64,000 bases of DNA from Limonium bicolor (GCA_023374045.1 CM041778.1:362116831-362180830); one strand, 5' to 3'. Positions 21,105-34,515 are shown, counted from the first letter of the stretch. Program-made: numbers and translations. The notes: generated by a model from the sequence alone, not told the origin.

Positions 21105-23147
21105 TGAAATACCTCAAACTTAGATATGGTTTTTAGGTGATAACTAAGATGTAAGAAGGCAAAATAATGCCTTAGAAACATTAGGAGACAATTTAAGCCG
21201 AAGAAAACACAAGGAAACACCATAAGAGCAATTTAAGCAAAAATGTGCTTTAAGCTTGGAGTAACTTGGGTGAGCACCCAAATACCATTCTTAGACCTTA
21301 GTAATATCCTAATGGTCATGTTAAATCAATTACCAAAGAAAACCAAGCTCAAAAAAAAGTTAAAACACAAATTGTGCTTTAAGGACTCTTAAAGCACCTT
21401 TTTGAAAAATTGTCTTAGAAAGGGGTTTTAAGTGGCTAAATGCCCATGATTACTCCTTAATCAACTTGTGTACTACTTAGTATCACATTAGGAAGTCTAA
21501 ATCAATGGGAAATCAAAATTTCACATTTATGTGCACTAGTTTATGAATAGTAACCAAATAGTGCCTAGTTTAGTCTTTAGTCAATTAAGTCTAATTAAAT
21601 GGTCAAACAAGACCATGACTAGCCTTAATTAAATAAGGGGCCGGTTTCTAAGGGGGATGAGTCACCACATGTGTAAGCTAGCTTATGAAAGAAGAGGGAA
21701 AAGTACAAGGTGCTATTTGCTTTTAAGAAACAAATATCTCATTTAAACTACCTCTCTCCTCCTTTCTTCATTCTTTCTTATTTCTCACCGATTTCTCCTG
21801 CTCTCTTTCTTCTCCATTCACGTAGAAGACAACTCCATGCTAGCTCCATCTTCACTTGCTTGCCAAACACTCATCTTAGCTCCAAAATCAAAACCAATCA
21901 CATATTCTTCTTAGCTAGCTCAAGCTCTTTCTTTCTATCCTTTCAAATCTCCAAGAGCTTCAATTTGGTGCCAAGCCAAACCGCCATTAGAGGAGGAAAC
22001 ACAAGCTTGAGGAGTCCATTAGCTTCTCCATTCTCTTAAGGTAAAGAATATGTAAGAAAATTAGGTTTCCACCATTTCTTCCATTACCGAAAATTTCTAC
22101 TCATGGGGCTTCATTTTATGCCTTGTTCTAGCTTGTTTCTATACTCCAAGGGCTAGAGGAGGTCCTTATTGATTCATATCCAAGCCTACCTTACGACTTC
22201 AAGGTAAAATATTCATTTTAATACCTTAAAACACATTGTTAACCTAGGGTTTGTTCCTTAAGGTTAGTGTATTATCTAGCACTCATTAGAGTCATTGAAT
22301 GTTGATTAGAACATTGGCAAGGAGAATTTGGTTGGTGACCGAGATTGTGCAAGGAAAAGCCTAAGTGAGAAAGGTTGTGAAGCTTGTAAAAGAACAAGGT
22401 AAATGTCTTACCTTAAGGTGTTTTATTGTTTAAGGGAATGGGATCTGGAGATATGATAAGCTTAGCTTAGAGTTTGCATTAGGAAAAAGGGCTATATAAC
22501 CTAGGAAAAACAATGATGATATTTGGGAACTTGTGACTAAAGAGAAAATGGGAAATGAGATAGTTAGACAATAAGAAGGTGAATTACAAGAGCATTTATA
22601 TTTCAATGGGAGCCTTGTTGTGTGTATTTGCAAGTCAAAGGCTAATATATGTGGAAATTCAGTGGTTAAGATTTATGTCGTTTAAGGGCCTAAGTGCCAA
22701 GCATTTTAAGTTTATGCACTATATGATGATGTGGTGTAGTTTTGGTGTAATTGAGTGTTAAGAATGTGTGGAAAGAATTCTGGGTGTTAATGTAACACCC
22801 CAACTACTAACAACACACTTAATAACGTATCGCAGCGGAAATCTCAACTCACAACATCACTTAACACTTTGGTGTTACACGCCGTTAGCCACCCTCGTGG
22901 CTAACAAGGCTAACATATATACATCGTACCGGTCTGATGGACTAAACTCCCGAGCAACTACACATTAATCCCGTTCCATGTTCAACATTCATTATACACT
23001 TACATTACAACTGTACCGAGTAATTACCCACTAACGCCGATACAATTTCGGTCTTACTACACCTACAGCACATCCACAATTTTCATGACTACCCACATGC
23101 AATCAACTACCCCGTCCTACTCTCGAACGGCCTCTAGTTCCTTGTAC

Positions 23148-23275
23148 CTGAAACAGGAAAGAGAAGAAAGGGTGGCCCCCAAGGGGCTCAGCACCTTTGC
23201 TGGTATGGTAATCCCGCAGCCCGCATGCTATCGGGCCACGCACAACTAATTGTCGTCTTAGCATGCGATTGATTT
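23148..23275 (-). other. Conserved block of element F: CCCCTTGGGG element with acceptor-like CAG
   Basis: On the minus strand it runs: TAATTGTGCGTGGCCC region, TACCAGCAAAGGTGCTGAG, CCCCTTGGGG, a pyrimidine tract, then TTTCAG followed by GTACAAGG. The same order is found in H (47596-47710), I (62174-62270), J2 (59758-59845) and E (38344-38436). It is the best conserved stretch of the group. A polypyrimidine tract plus CAG is what a splice acceptor looks like; this is inference. Confidence 0.55.
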
Positions 23276-24578
23276 TATTTAAAACATGCACCATAACACA
23301 CACACACGTCATGCCTAAACGCACACATCCGTTAAAAGGACACAAACACGAGGTTAACGCACACAACATCACAACACGTTTCACTTAATAACATACACAA
23401 ACTTAATTCCATCCCTCTTAGGGAACATAAACTTTACTTAGGGAGTGCCGGGGTGATATAAGCCCGAGCACAACATACATACATTTTCTTTACTTGGGTG
23501 TGGCGGCCTCATATAGGACCGATCACCTTACACAATTTCCCCCTAGCTCCGATAATGATGAGGTAGGTAAGCCTTGGTTAAGCTTGTGGGTGGTTGTAAT
23601 TCAAGGAGGAAAAACAACCATAACATATTAAAGAGGGAGTCGAAGCAACTTAGGCAACAACACCCTACCAACATTACACATAATTTCCCTCCTAGCCCGA
23701 TGTGGAGGTCGGGTAGGTAAGCTTTGGCTAAGCTAGTGGGAGGTCGAACATCCAAGAAGGATAAACAACCCTAACATAACAGAGTGGGAGTTAATTCACA
23801 TATATACATCAACTCCCAAACAACACGCGCGACCGGAACGACCGGATTCCTCACCATACATAACATATACTTATTAGTTAGAGGTTCCTTTATGGAACTT
23901 ATCACATACATACATCACATGTGTTACTAACTCGGTTGACACATCAGGGAAAATCACATTCCATTTCAACAACACGGATAACAGTATCCATAACAACACA
24001 TACTGAACAAGTCACATACATCACACAAAGTCACACATACACTAGTGCACGGATAGCCGTAGTTAGAACGTTCCCGTGGGTTGGGACGTTTATTCCGAAT
24101 ACCGATCTCTTATGTGAACCTAAGGACGGTTAACTATTATTTAACACATAATTAAGGTTAAGCGGTATCGGAATTAATTACGCCACAATAATGAATTACT
24201 ATAAACTCATTTCATGCTTTCTTGCAAGGTGGCAAACACACAGAAAACACATTGGCATACAGCCGGTGTAATCCGGTAGGACACAGGTTGCAAGAAAACC
24301 ATACCTTACACCATGGGTTACTCTACCGTGTTCCCGAGGGTTCACTCCAACGCGTCATCTCACGCTTCCCGGATAGTTTTTGAACAACTGGTAATATTTA
24401 AAATGTTTTATTAAAAACAAAGTCTTATGGTATGTAAGCTTCTATTACTTCCGTACTTACCCCGTTATCCCGGTACACTTAATGTTCTTATGCTTACGAC
24501 TTCCTTAATGATGTATTACTACATTTACATATGCCTAGTGTATAGGCATATACTTAGATTCATATGATAACTCTAATC

Positions 24579-24610
24579 ATATATATATATATATATAATA
24601 TATATATATT
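24579..24610. repeat. AT microsatellite next to the element F hairpin array
   Basis: An alternating AT run that, on the element's minus strand, comes directly after the hairpin array. In J2 an AAT repeat occupies the same place. Confidence 0.8.
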
Positions 24611-24945
24611 GACTCGACCGGACTTGCGACCGACCTTGCAAGTCCGGTCCATTCCAGTAGCTACCAGTACAGGAAATTTTCTGGCTCGACCGAACTTGCA
24701 AGTCCGGTCGCAAGTTCGGTCCATTCCAGTAACTTGCGTTACGGGAATTTTCTGGCCGACCGAACTTGCAAGTCCGTCACAAGTTCGGTCCATTCCAGAA
24801 GGTTTCTGACGGGGAATTTTCTGGTCCGACCGAACTTGCATGTCCGTCGCAAGTCCGGTCGATTCCAGAAGGTTTCCCGTCTTTGTAAATCTGGGCTCGA
24901 CCGAACTTGCAAGTCCGGTCGCAAGTCCGGTCCAGCCCAGTACTT
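24610..24945 (-). repeat. Hairpin array of element F, five units of 70-72 bp
   Basis: Units start at 24615, 24687, 24757, 24827 and 24898. Each contains GACCGAACTTGC, a centre that repeats part of the arm (AAGTCCGGTC), and the inverted arm GCAAGTTCGGTC, often enclosed by an outer CTGG/CCAG pair. Sequence between dyads is less constant. GC content is far above the surrounding DNA. Confidence 0.9.
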
Positions 24946-27539
24946 CAGTTTTAAAATCTGTTTTCAGTCCTCTTTTTTTTAACCCATTACTTCCCCAATC
25001 TTCCTACACTTAATCCCACATATTTTAACACTACTTAGGCCCTCAAAACTGCCTTGGTTCATCCCCAAATACCTTACTCATTTCTAAATTCATATACACA
25101 ATTTTTCCTCACTCCCTTCAACACTTGTAACAGTTTTTGTTACTTTTATGCTACAGATTTTAATACTCAATCCTCACTCTCCAATTACCAATCCATGGTC
25201 ATTACCCATCTCTACTAATCCCAATGCATACCTTGGTTCTCCCATTCACCAAGTCACTCTTTAATGCACAATTCCTACCAAAATTTTGCCATAGCTCACC
25301 TATAATTCTTACTTATCCACACATATCTTTTCTCATCAGCTTCATCCCTATTCTAGCCAAACCACAAGGGTTCTAACAGCACAAAACAAATCCTCAAACT
25401 CCATCAACAACAACATAATCACCATAAACTCCACAACCACAATATCAATCTCAAACTTAAAACATTTGGCTCTTAAGGCCCTCAACTCAACTATTAATTC
25501 ACACACCTCTCCAACACCAACTAAACACATTACAACACAGATTTTAATCCACAATTTGGGTTCATTGATTTGTTTACCCATCCCAAACACTTAAACAATT
25601 ATAGACAAGGTTTAAGGTGAATTTCTTACCTTAATTTCACAAGTCTCTTTAATTCTCCTCTTGCTCCTCATCTCCTCCAAAATCGGTTAAGAGGGTATGG
25701 AGTTTCCAAACTCCCTCCCAACATCCAAGAACACAAAAACATACTTAATTTAATTATCTAAACCCTTGAAATATCTCAATTCAATAAAAGGGCTAGAACA
25801 CATAGTTAGGGTTTACCTTTTTGAAGTTTTTAAGAGGGATTCTCACCCTTGGATCACGAAGGAAATTACTCCACCATTGAAGGGTCAATTTGGAGCTCAA
25901 GAACAAGAAGAAAAACAAGGTATGAGAGGGAGGCAAAATCGGCTACTACTACAAGATGGAGGAAATGAGGTTTTTCTTGGAGATTTTTACCTTAGGAGAT
26001 AGAGGAGACTCCAAGCTTCACATTGGTGCCAATTTCTCTTCAACTGGGGAAAACCCATGGAGATGAACTTCACTATTTTCGGATTTTGAAAAGAGAGGAA
26101 GATAGAGAATGATGAGGAGATGAAGAATATGTAATTATTTCCTCATTTGGAGTGGTGTAGCACCTTGGGCAAGCTTGAGAAGGAGGAGAAGCCATGGAAG
26201 GAGCTCAAAATCGGCTCCAGCAGAAGAGAGGGAGAAGGAATCGCAAGGAAGGAGGAAAGAGAGGAAAGTAAAGGAGGAGTGTGGGGTATAAGTGATGTTT
26301 CTATTTTTTTTTACTTTATTTATTAGTTAACTAGTCTTATGTGAGTGAGCTGTTTACATTAATAAAACCGGCCCACTAAAGTATACACGCTGGAGCGTTT
26401 TTCGTTTTTAACAGAAAACGCTCGTTTATTTACCCGGTTTTGCACTATTCACTAACCGGGACCGTTTTCCGGAATTTCTCATTCCTTTAATTTTAATGGT
26501 TATTAAATTCCCATTAATGTTTAATTATTATTACATAATCAACTATTATTTTTACGAGGTCGTTTAACTGTTTAAAGTCACGTTTTCGGATTTTCTCGAA
26601 AAACGCGCTTTAAGACTCCATTAGCGTTTTAACGCATTGTTTGAATCCGTTTTCTTCCGGGGTTTTTCCCACATGTTCTTAATGTGGAATTAGGGTATAA
26701 AAATATATTTACAACTCTAATGAAGGTTATGTACCTCCTAAAATAATTAAATACGTATTTTCACATTTTGTGACTTTTACGCATTTCCATTTTCTTTTTT
26801 TTTGTTTCCCTTTCTTCACCAATGATCTTAAGGACTTAATTAGCCTTATAAAATTATAATTACACAATTAATTAACACATTAAGGTTTGGGGTATTTCAG
26901 TTAAAGATTGTTGAATGGTGAAAACCAAGTGCTTGGATGTAGAAATATACTAGGGAAGCCATGTCAAAATTTAGTGAGAAAACAAGGAGTTTAAGATGTA
27001 TAAATGAAGTTTGGTGACCTAGAAGGTACTAGAAATTCTTAGGGCTTAATTTGGTGAAAGAAAGTGAACTAGAGTGTTCTTGAGGGTTTAAAGGAATTAG
27101 AGTTCAAATGAATGAGTTTGATGCTCTAGGGATATAGTGGGAGTGGGAATAAGTTTTGAGCAAGTTTTAGTAAACAAAGGATGAATAATGCCTTGTGGGA
27201 ATCTAAGTGTAAGCTTGAGGAAAATAGTAGGAGTTTGTGTAAAGGAGGTGCTGTGGAGTAATAATGCTTAGGAGTGATGATAATGTTTGTGAGATAGCAT
27301 TTTGGTTAGTTTGAGTTGTGGGTATGGTATACCACTTAGAAAACTTAAGGAAAATACTACAAGTGTTAAGAGATTATGTGAGAAATTGGGTTATAAGGTT
27401 AGAGAAGGAGGTAGGCAAGTTTAAGATGTTATTTTGGTATTAGAATATGCCTAGGATCATGTGTGAAGTTTGGGTGACTTATGGATGAAGAGAACAAGTG
27501 TAACAAGACTTAGAATAATGCAAAATGTAGAAATCTGTA

Positions 27540-27805
27540 GCTGGTCCGGGACTTAAGTCCAGGGTGAAGTCCCGGACCAACCTAAAAATATGGCCGAGAG
27601 TTGCTTCAACCTTATGGTCCGGGACTTAAGTCTTGTAAGAAGTCCCGGACCACCCTATTAAAACCACCCGAGAGTTTCAGCTTGCATTGGTCCGGGACTT
27701 AAGACCAATACAAAGTCCCGGACCACAACATAAAATCAGCCGAGAGTTTAACCAAGTGTTGGTCCGGGACTTAAGGTAAGGACCGAGTCCCGAACCACTC
27801 TAAAA
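27540..27805 (+). repeat. Hairpin array of element E, four units of 72-73 bp
   Basis: Units start at 27543, 27616, 27689 and 27761. The arms are GGTCCGGGACTT and AAGTCCCGGACC with a centre of about 12 bases that varies between units. The link CCGAGAGTT recurs between units. The right arm of the last unit carries one mismatch (CCCGAACC). Confidence 0.92.
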
Positions 27806-28083
27806 ATCATGTTTAAGCTTGGAAAATGTTAGGAAATGATGGGGATGGTTAGGTATTGATGTTATAAGGTTATTAAGGGCATGTTTGGTGGGTGTAATGG
27901 CTACTAAGTGGGTGAACAAATGTAATAGATAATGAGGAAATGATGCACTTAGAAGTTTAAGTTAAAAACCATAAGGACTTAGTGAATAACAATGGGTAAA
28001 TATTGGTGTCTAGGAAGGTTAAGTAAATTGTATTAAGTTGAACTGAATAATAACCTAAAACTGAATGAATGTTTTAGGACTTG

Positions 28084-28904
28084 TGTAGGATCGGGTGGCT
28101 AACTCAAACCAACCAAAGGTGTGAGTCTAAGAGTTGGTTTGACTCAATCAGCCTTCGTAAGTGAGAAACACTTTGTGATGCAGAGGCACTCAATCGAACT
28201 GATCAAACTGAGGGTACGGAAGACTTTTGCAGTAATTGAAACGAAATGATGAAAAGAAAGAAGGACTCCGTGGAACTCAGCAAGATACACAAATAAGCTA
28301 TTTCATTTCCTGGTCAAATAAAACAACTTACAAATGTCCACTAAGTAGAAGGAATCTACTTAGCGGTTTTTCACTCACTCACCCAACACACTTTCTAATC
28401 AGATCAATGGTAAGCGTAGTGAAACTAGGATCTTCCTAGGCAGAGTCTATCTAAAAGCGCTAACTAACTTGGTACGTATTCTCTCTCTCTTTCTGGCTTA
28501 CAAAGCGATTCTCTTTCTCTCTCTAAGCTCTGAAATAATCCTCAATGAAAGCACACCTAAAACTGACTATTACATAGCTTATTTATACTCTTAATACAAC
28601 GGTAGGTCGAAGGAGTTAGTTTCGAAAATACCGGAACTAACTTAGTGGACAACTTCCAACGGCTTTGAGTGGTCTTCTTACTTGGGCCGCGATCTTCGGG
28701 TGTTGAGTGAAGACTTCATGACCGTTGTGGTGATTAAGGCATTCCCGAGTTGACTCCTTGTTATTCACAACTATACGGGAGAGTCTATGAAGTCTTCTTA
28801 GTTGTGTGGACTTTATTGATGCGGCTCACTCTTTGTGTCTGTCTAGGGATGATTGACTCTGTCGAGGTGATAGGCTATCTCTGCAACACTCTGATGTCCC
28901 AACA
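28084..28904 (-). repeat. Element G 3' LTR
   Basis: TGTAGGATCGGG...GTCCCAACA as written on the plus strand; near-identical to 36649-37466. On the minus strand it begins TGTTGGGAC right after the purine tract. Confidence 0.93.
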
Positions 28905-28922
28905 ATTTCCCCCTTGTTGCTG
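28905..28922 (-). other. Polypurine tract of element G
   Basis: On the minus strand AACAAGGGGGAAAT immediately precedes the 3' LTR start TGTTGGG. Confidence 0.85.
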
Positions 28923-29373
28923 ATGATAGCAAACCTCCGTGAATCCCGATGGAGTCAATCCTGAAATAGAAACACAAAGGACTAGGGTAAACGACCCTGT
29001 CAAAGTTCCCCCTTAATAGCAGCAGTAGTAGTTGAGTTCAAAGACTCCATTTAGGTTCCCCCTAAATCGTAGAGGGACTCCAGGCAAGCAAACATTAAAT
29101 GGGCAGTGTAATAGGCAGGATAGAACGTAGTATATAAAGTAGTTAAAATACTAGACCACACAGTCCAGCAGCAGAAATCCAAAAGCAGTTTAAAAAACAA
29201 CAACAGAGTCACCCGTACACCAGACGGGATTCACCGCTTCCCCCTTTTGCTTTCATCAGAGGGAAGCCCACAGTCACACAGAGTTAGTCAAAGTATTCAC
29301 ACAGAAACCAGCAAAAAGTGTTTAGAACTTAAAAACAGCCTAAGTCCTAACACTACACACACACACGTCATGG

Positions 29374-31015
29374 CTAAGGGGTTGGGGTCAGGGTGGATTG
29401 GATGTCAAGGAGTTGTTCTTGCAAGGTCATCACAGTCGTCTCTATCCCAGCGAGTCTGTCCATCATCCGCGTTTGCCCCTGAATCAGCTCTGCTGCTTGC
29501 GCAAGGAGTCGCTCCACTTTCTCCAGGAGAGGTAGGAGTGAAGCGTGAGGGACTGCCTCTTGAGAAGTTGAGGTTCCCGCCGTCGTTGGAGTTGATGGTG
29601 GGGGCAGCAGCTTTGATTTGTCGATAGATGTCAGCCGATTCAGATACCGCGGGTTGATGGTGTCTGCCTCTTCGATAGACTCTGGCGTCGATGTCGCCAG
29701 GGGTACCTGAAAGAATTTAAGAATTCGAGGTAGCCAGAACACATACCCCAGGGAGTGTTTCGGGGTGTCGACAGACTGGGCTAAGTGATGGAGGATGATG
29801 TGGGCCAGATTAATGGAATATCAGTTGATAATGCAGTACATAATGGTAAGGTCCAAGCAGTTGACCATGAGATTTCCTTCTTTGCGGGGGACAATGTTTT
29901 TGATGACCAGAATATGTAGGAGTTGGTGTAAAATAGAGAGATCGCCATGGGGTATGGGTGAGCCAATCTTTTTCTTGGAGGAGAAAAAGCGATAGATTTT
30001 ATTTTGTGGGACCCCGGGGATTTCAGGAAGGACTCCTTTCTCATAGAAGGGCAGGCCAGTAGCAGGGACTCCAAGGATTTGGGACAATTTTTCAAGATTG
30101 AAGAAGATTGGGTGGAATGACAAAAGACTTGCAGCACCGTTTCTGATAACAATTTTTGAAAGAAATCGACAGACTCTTGGGATACCACTCCGTTATCTCA
30201 CAGAAGAGGTGTTTCCACCCCTGAACCTCTAGCATGGTCACTAATTCCCCTAGGTTTGAAGATAGAGCCCAAGAGAAATCAAGGAACTTACCCCTGACGA
30301 TATTCCGGTCTGAGGCAGGGTCCCCGAGCATGTAGCGTTGGTTGAAGGGGTCTATCTTCGCACATCTTCGGTGCGGCTTTGGAGGTTTCTGGTCTCTGGT
30401 GGATGTTGCGCCAGTAGAAGCATCGTGACTGGCCGTGGGCAATTCTTGGACTGGAGACGATTCGCCGGAACCAGAGGAGACAGGTTGCGCCTTGACAGAA
30501 GAACGAAGTACCCTTTTGGCTGTGGGTCGGTTGGAGGTTGGAGCTTTTCTTTTACGGGTTTTGGGTTTGGGTTGTTGTGGTGGTGTTGCTGATTTTGCGG
30601 GAGATGCGGGTGGGGTTGGTGTAGGAGATTTGTGGGTTGGGGCTTGCGGTTGATCAGTAGGATGGGTTTCGGCATGAGGGATTTGAGCTTGTGGTGTTGG
30701 GGATGGTGGCAGGGTTTGGATTGGGGTGACATCCTCAATATCCATGTCAAGAATATTAGTTTTTGCAGCGGATGGCGGTGTTTGATGAGGGGATGGGTAG
30801 CGGGTTGGAGGTGGTGGTGTGGCGGAGTGTGTGGGAGACGAAGTAGCGGTGGTTTTAGTGGGAGAGTGAGTGGTGGTGGTGGTGGTGAGTGGAGATGGAT
30901 TTGGGTTGGCCATCGATTGGAGGTACGCCTGAAGGCGAATGGGATCGGCGAAAATATCGGCTGGGATGTTGATACCGTTGAAATTGATGCCTGTCATTTG
31001 AAAATTGTAGTACAC
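29374..31015 (-). pseudogene. Extra ('env-like') ORF of element G downstream of pol
   Basis: Three consecutive minus-strand frames (31015-30092, 30123-29821, 29742-29374) form one interrupted gene. The N-terminal part is very rich in P, T and S (about 130 residues), then basic (KPKTRKRKAP). It is followed by a globular region with LVTMLEVQGWKHLF and NLEKLSQILGVP, and a C-terminal coiled coil with LLPLLEKVERLLAQAAELI. In Sireviruses an ORF at this place has been called env-like; its function is unproven. Its architecture is similar to ORF2 of A (Pro-rich, globular, coiled coil) although the two elements belong to different superfamilies. No clear membrane segment is visible. Confidence 0.65.
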
Positions 31016-31321
31016 TTGGGCGTAGAGGGAATGGAAATGAGAGAGATGGAGTAGACGGGTGATGGATATAAACGCTGGAAGTTGCAGAGATGGTGTGTGT
31101 CAGGTGAGATAAATGCGGCGACGTCAGGGTTTAGCGAGATTAACGGCGACGATTTTGGCAAGGTGGGTTCGGATAGATGACGTGGGTGGTAGCGCTAGAG
31201 TTATAGACATGCTAAGTAATAAAACACATTTCACAGATTCAAGTGCAAACAAAGACAGACTCGATGAGACATGAGGGAGTACCTGCTGAAGATTGCAGTA
31301 GGGGCAAGGAGATGCGACCGT

Positions 31322-32375
31322 CTAGGTAGACGGAGTCAACCCAATTGCTGATCGCAGTGCTTCGAATCGTGCTGTAGACAGGGGTTTAGTAAATATATCT
31401 GCAAGTTGATCTTCTGTAAGCACGAAGTCAAGATGGATGAGCTTTTTCTCGACACAGTCTTTCAAGAAATGAAAACGAATTTCAATATGTTTGGTTCTTG
31501 AGTGTTGGACTGGGTTTTCAGATATTTTGATGGTGCTTTTATTGTCACAGTAGATTGGGATTTGTTCTTGGGTGACATAATAGTCTTGAAGTTGTTGTTT
31601 CATCCAAAGAAGTTGGGAGCAACAGGCTGCAGCAGAGACATACTCTGCCTCCGCTGTAGAGAGTGCTACGGAGTTTTGTTTTTTGGAGGACCATGAAACA
31701 AGGCAAAGACCCAAGAACTGTGCATTACCTGAAGTACTCTTTCGATCTTGGAGAGAACCAGCCCAATCAGAGTCACTATATCCAGATAAAGTAAAGGTAG
31801 GAGATCGTGGATACCATAGATAGAGTGTACTTGTACCTTTAAGATAGCGGAAGATACGCTTGACTGCTTTGAGGTGAGACTGCTTCGGTGCTGCTTGGAA
31901 GCAAGCACAGAGGCAGACTGCGTGAAGAATGTCGGGGCGACTGGAAGTAAGATACAAGAGGGACCCTATCATTCCTCTATATTCTGTGGCATTGACACCG
32001 ACTTCGTCATCATCAGGATGAAGTTTTGCAGATGTACAGCTTGGTGTGGACATACTCTTGGCATGTTTGAGGTTGTACTTGTCAAGGAGTTCCTTGATGT
32101 ACTTTTGCTGATGGATCTTAATCCCGTCCTTCTCCTGTTAATTTTAATCCTAGGAAAAACTTGAGCTCACTTGAGCTCACCTAAACTCATTCATGGAAAA
32201 CTCTTGCTTCATGAGGTTAGCAAAATGGTCACAGAGGATGTTACTGTAGAGCCGTAAATATATCATCGACATAAATCTGTACTAGGAGTAAGTCATGCGA
32301 TGAGTGAAGAATGAAAGTGTTTTATCTACGTTACCTCGAGAGAAACCATTTTGCAATAAATATGAAGACAGTCTT
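31322..32375 (-). pseudogene. C-terminal RT and RNase H of element G
   Basis: 31322-32053 is open and carries copia RNase H landmarks: SDSDWAGSLQDRKSTSG, SSKKQNSVALSTAEAEYV, IYCDNKSTIKIS, HSRTKHIEIRFHFL and DQLADIFTKPL. Between 32054 and 32375 the frame is broken, but the RT active site YVDDI is encoded at about 32261-32275. The real product would continue from the frame to the right. Confidence 0.85.
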
Positions 32376-34364
32376 TCATACCAGGCGCGGAGCCTGTTTC
32401 AGTCCGTAAAGGGCCTTACACAGTTTGTAGACGTAGTCGGGATGGACGGAGTCTGTGAACCCTGGTGGTTGCTCGACATAGACTTCTCTATCAATGTAGC
32501 CATGGAGAAAGGCTGTCTTGACATCCATTTGATATAATTGGAAACCTTTGAATGCAGCAAACGCGATTAACATGCGAATTGCTTCAAGACGAGCTACGGG
32601 TGCGAAGGTTTCATCATAGTCAATCCCTTCTTCTTGATTGTAGCCCTGAACGACCAATCGAGCTTTATTCCTGAAAACTTGTCCTGCATCATCAAGTTTA
32701 TTACGAAAGACCCAACGAGTACCAATTGTTTGTTGATGCGTGGGACGAGGAACTAACTCCCAGACAGCATGTCGCTGGAGAGAATTGAGTTCCTCCTGCA
32801 TAGCAGTAACCCAATCACTATCAAGGAGTGCTTCTTTGATATTTCTTGGTTCAGTGCTGGACAGAAAAGCACCAAAGGCACAGAGGTTTTGCATAGCTTG
32901 GAGGCGTGTTTGAACACCGGAGTTTGGGTCTGTAATGATGTTTTCAGGAGGATGGGCTGATTTTTGTTGGAACTGTCGACGTGAAGCAGGAGGTGGTGTG
33001 TCTCTGTCAGAGGATTCAAAGGTCAAGTTTTGTGGTAAGGGAGTTTCAGGGTTAGTGTCAGAGTCAGTGGAGTCTGATGCATTATTTTTGTTTTCCAGAG
33101 TATCATTAGGAGTGATGGATTGAGAATTAGGGATTCTCCCTATGGGCACAGTGATGAAATGTGGATCGGTGAGGAAATCATCTGGAGCGAAGTCAAGTTG
33201 ATCAGAAGATGATCCAACATTGTGGGACTCATCGAACTTGACGTGGGGACTCTCTTCTAAACATTGAGTTCTCAGATTAATAACACGATAAGCTTTGCTT
33301 TTAGAAGAGTAGCCTAGAAAAATACCTTCATCACTTTTAGGAGAGAACTTACCCAGGTTGTCCTTACCATTATTGTGGATAAAGCACTTACATCCGAAAC
33401 GCCTGAGATGAATAAGACTTGGTTTTCGTTGACGGAGTAGTTCATAGGGTGTCTTGTGAAGGAATGGATGAATCAGCGCACGATTTAACACATAGCATGC
33501 TGTGTTAACAGCTTCTGCCCAGTAAGATGGAGTGAGTTGACTGTCAATGAGCATTGTGCGTGCCATTTCTACCAAAGTTCTATTCTTGCGTTCAACCACT
33601 CCGTTTTGTTCTGGAGTGCGTGCGGATGATATTTGGTGATCCACTCCGTTGTCCCTGCAAAACTCGTCAAACGACTTGTTGCAAAATTCAGTGCCCTGGT
33701 CCGTTCTCAGGGTTTTCAAAGTAAATGAAAACTTGGTGACAAGCATTTTATGGAGTTTGACGAACTCCGTAAAAGTTTCATCCTTAGTAGATAGAAAAAT
33801 GACCCAAGTCCACCTGGAATAGTCATCGACTATGACCAGGATGTACCTCTTACCACTTCTACTTTGTGTACGCATGGGACCAACAAGATCCATGTGTAGT
33901 AATTCTAGGGGAGAGCTAGTAGAGAGAGTAGACTTACTTTTGAAGGAGGACCGGGTGTGTTTACCTTTTACGCATGCTTCACAGACAGAGTCTGTGTCAA
34001 AGGTTGTGTCAGGTAAACCAATCACCAAGTCCTTGCTTTTGAGTTTGTTCAACAGCCTGTGATTTGCGTGACCAAGTCTGGAGTGCCACAGTAATGAGTT
34101 TTTGGAATGCACATTGAGACAGACTTGATCGTCTGGATTAATGGAGTTTAAGCACATTTTGTAGAGATTTCCTTCTCTACGTCCCACAGCTTTTAATGAA
34201 CCTGTACGCTCATCATAAACCTTACAATCCGAAGAGGAGAAAAGTACCAAATTGAATCTATCACAAATTTGAGAAATACTTAGTAAACTATGTTGGAGTC
34301 CAGTGACCAGATGGACTCCATCAATTTTAAATTTTGAGGGGTTACCTACGGAGCCAACTCCCAC
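32376..34364 (-). pseudogene. Integrase and N-terminal RT of element G pol
   Basis: A 662-codon frame. It starts at the end of the protease region ([13 protein letters not shown]), then has the GAG-pre-integrase zinc motif ([12 protein letters not shown]...CEACVKGK) and the integrase core with [28 protein letters not shown] and [15 protein letters not shown], i.e. the D,D,E triad. Next come an acidic linker and RVT_2 with [27 protein letters not shown] and [11 protein letters not shown]. It ends at [11 protein letters not shown], where a frameshift follows. The protease proper, upstream, is not in an open frame. Confidence 0.88.
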
Positions 34365-34515
34365 GATTTCACCCTGGTTGTTGTTTCCAAAAGTAACCTT
34401 ACCTCCTTGGTAGGATGAAAGAATTGAATTGATTTGGATCTCCAGTCATGTGACGGGAACATCCACTGTCCAAGTACCAGCTGTCTCCATTCGCCTTCAC
34501 CTACAAAATAACAAA

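Larger units (their letters stand above)
22791..26899 (-). mobile_element. Element F: 4109-bp coding-poor TG...CA element (probable solo LTR)
   Basis: Starts TGTAACACCCCAAC, ends TTTGGGGTATTTCA, and is flanked by perfect 5-bp repeats gttaa (22786-22790 and 26900-26904). It is inserted in E. It has no ORF that resembles a protein. On the minus strand it shares with H, I and J2 the three GTAA-type sites (25990, 25816, 25629), a hairpin array (24610-24945), and a conserved block with CCCCTTGGGG before a CAG (23150). The length is extreme for a solo LTR but compatible with large chromovirus or Tat LTRs. Confidence 0.85.

Noticed and set aside
21710..22039. 109-codon ORF in element E
   Set aside because: Falls in the pyrimidine-rich leader that is non-coding and not conserved in frame in F, H or J2.
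24610..24945. CRISPR-like regular repeats (70-73 bp period, unique-looking spacers)
   Set aside because: The DNA is plant nuclear and without cas genes. The units are diverged, the period includes a dyad, and the array lies in an LTR-type element with a TSD.
30338..31054. Several plus-strand ORFs rich in Gly/Trp
   Set aside because: Antisense of the Pro-rich extra ORF of G, whose minus-strand frame is contiguous with a known element layout.
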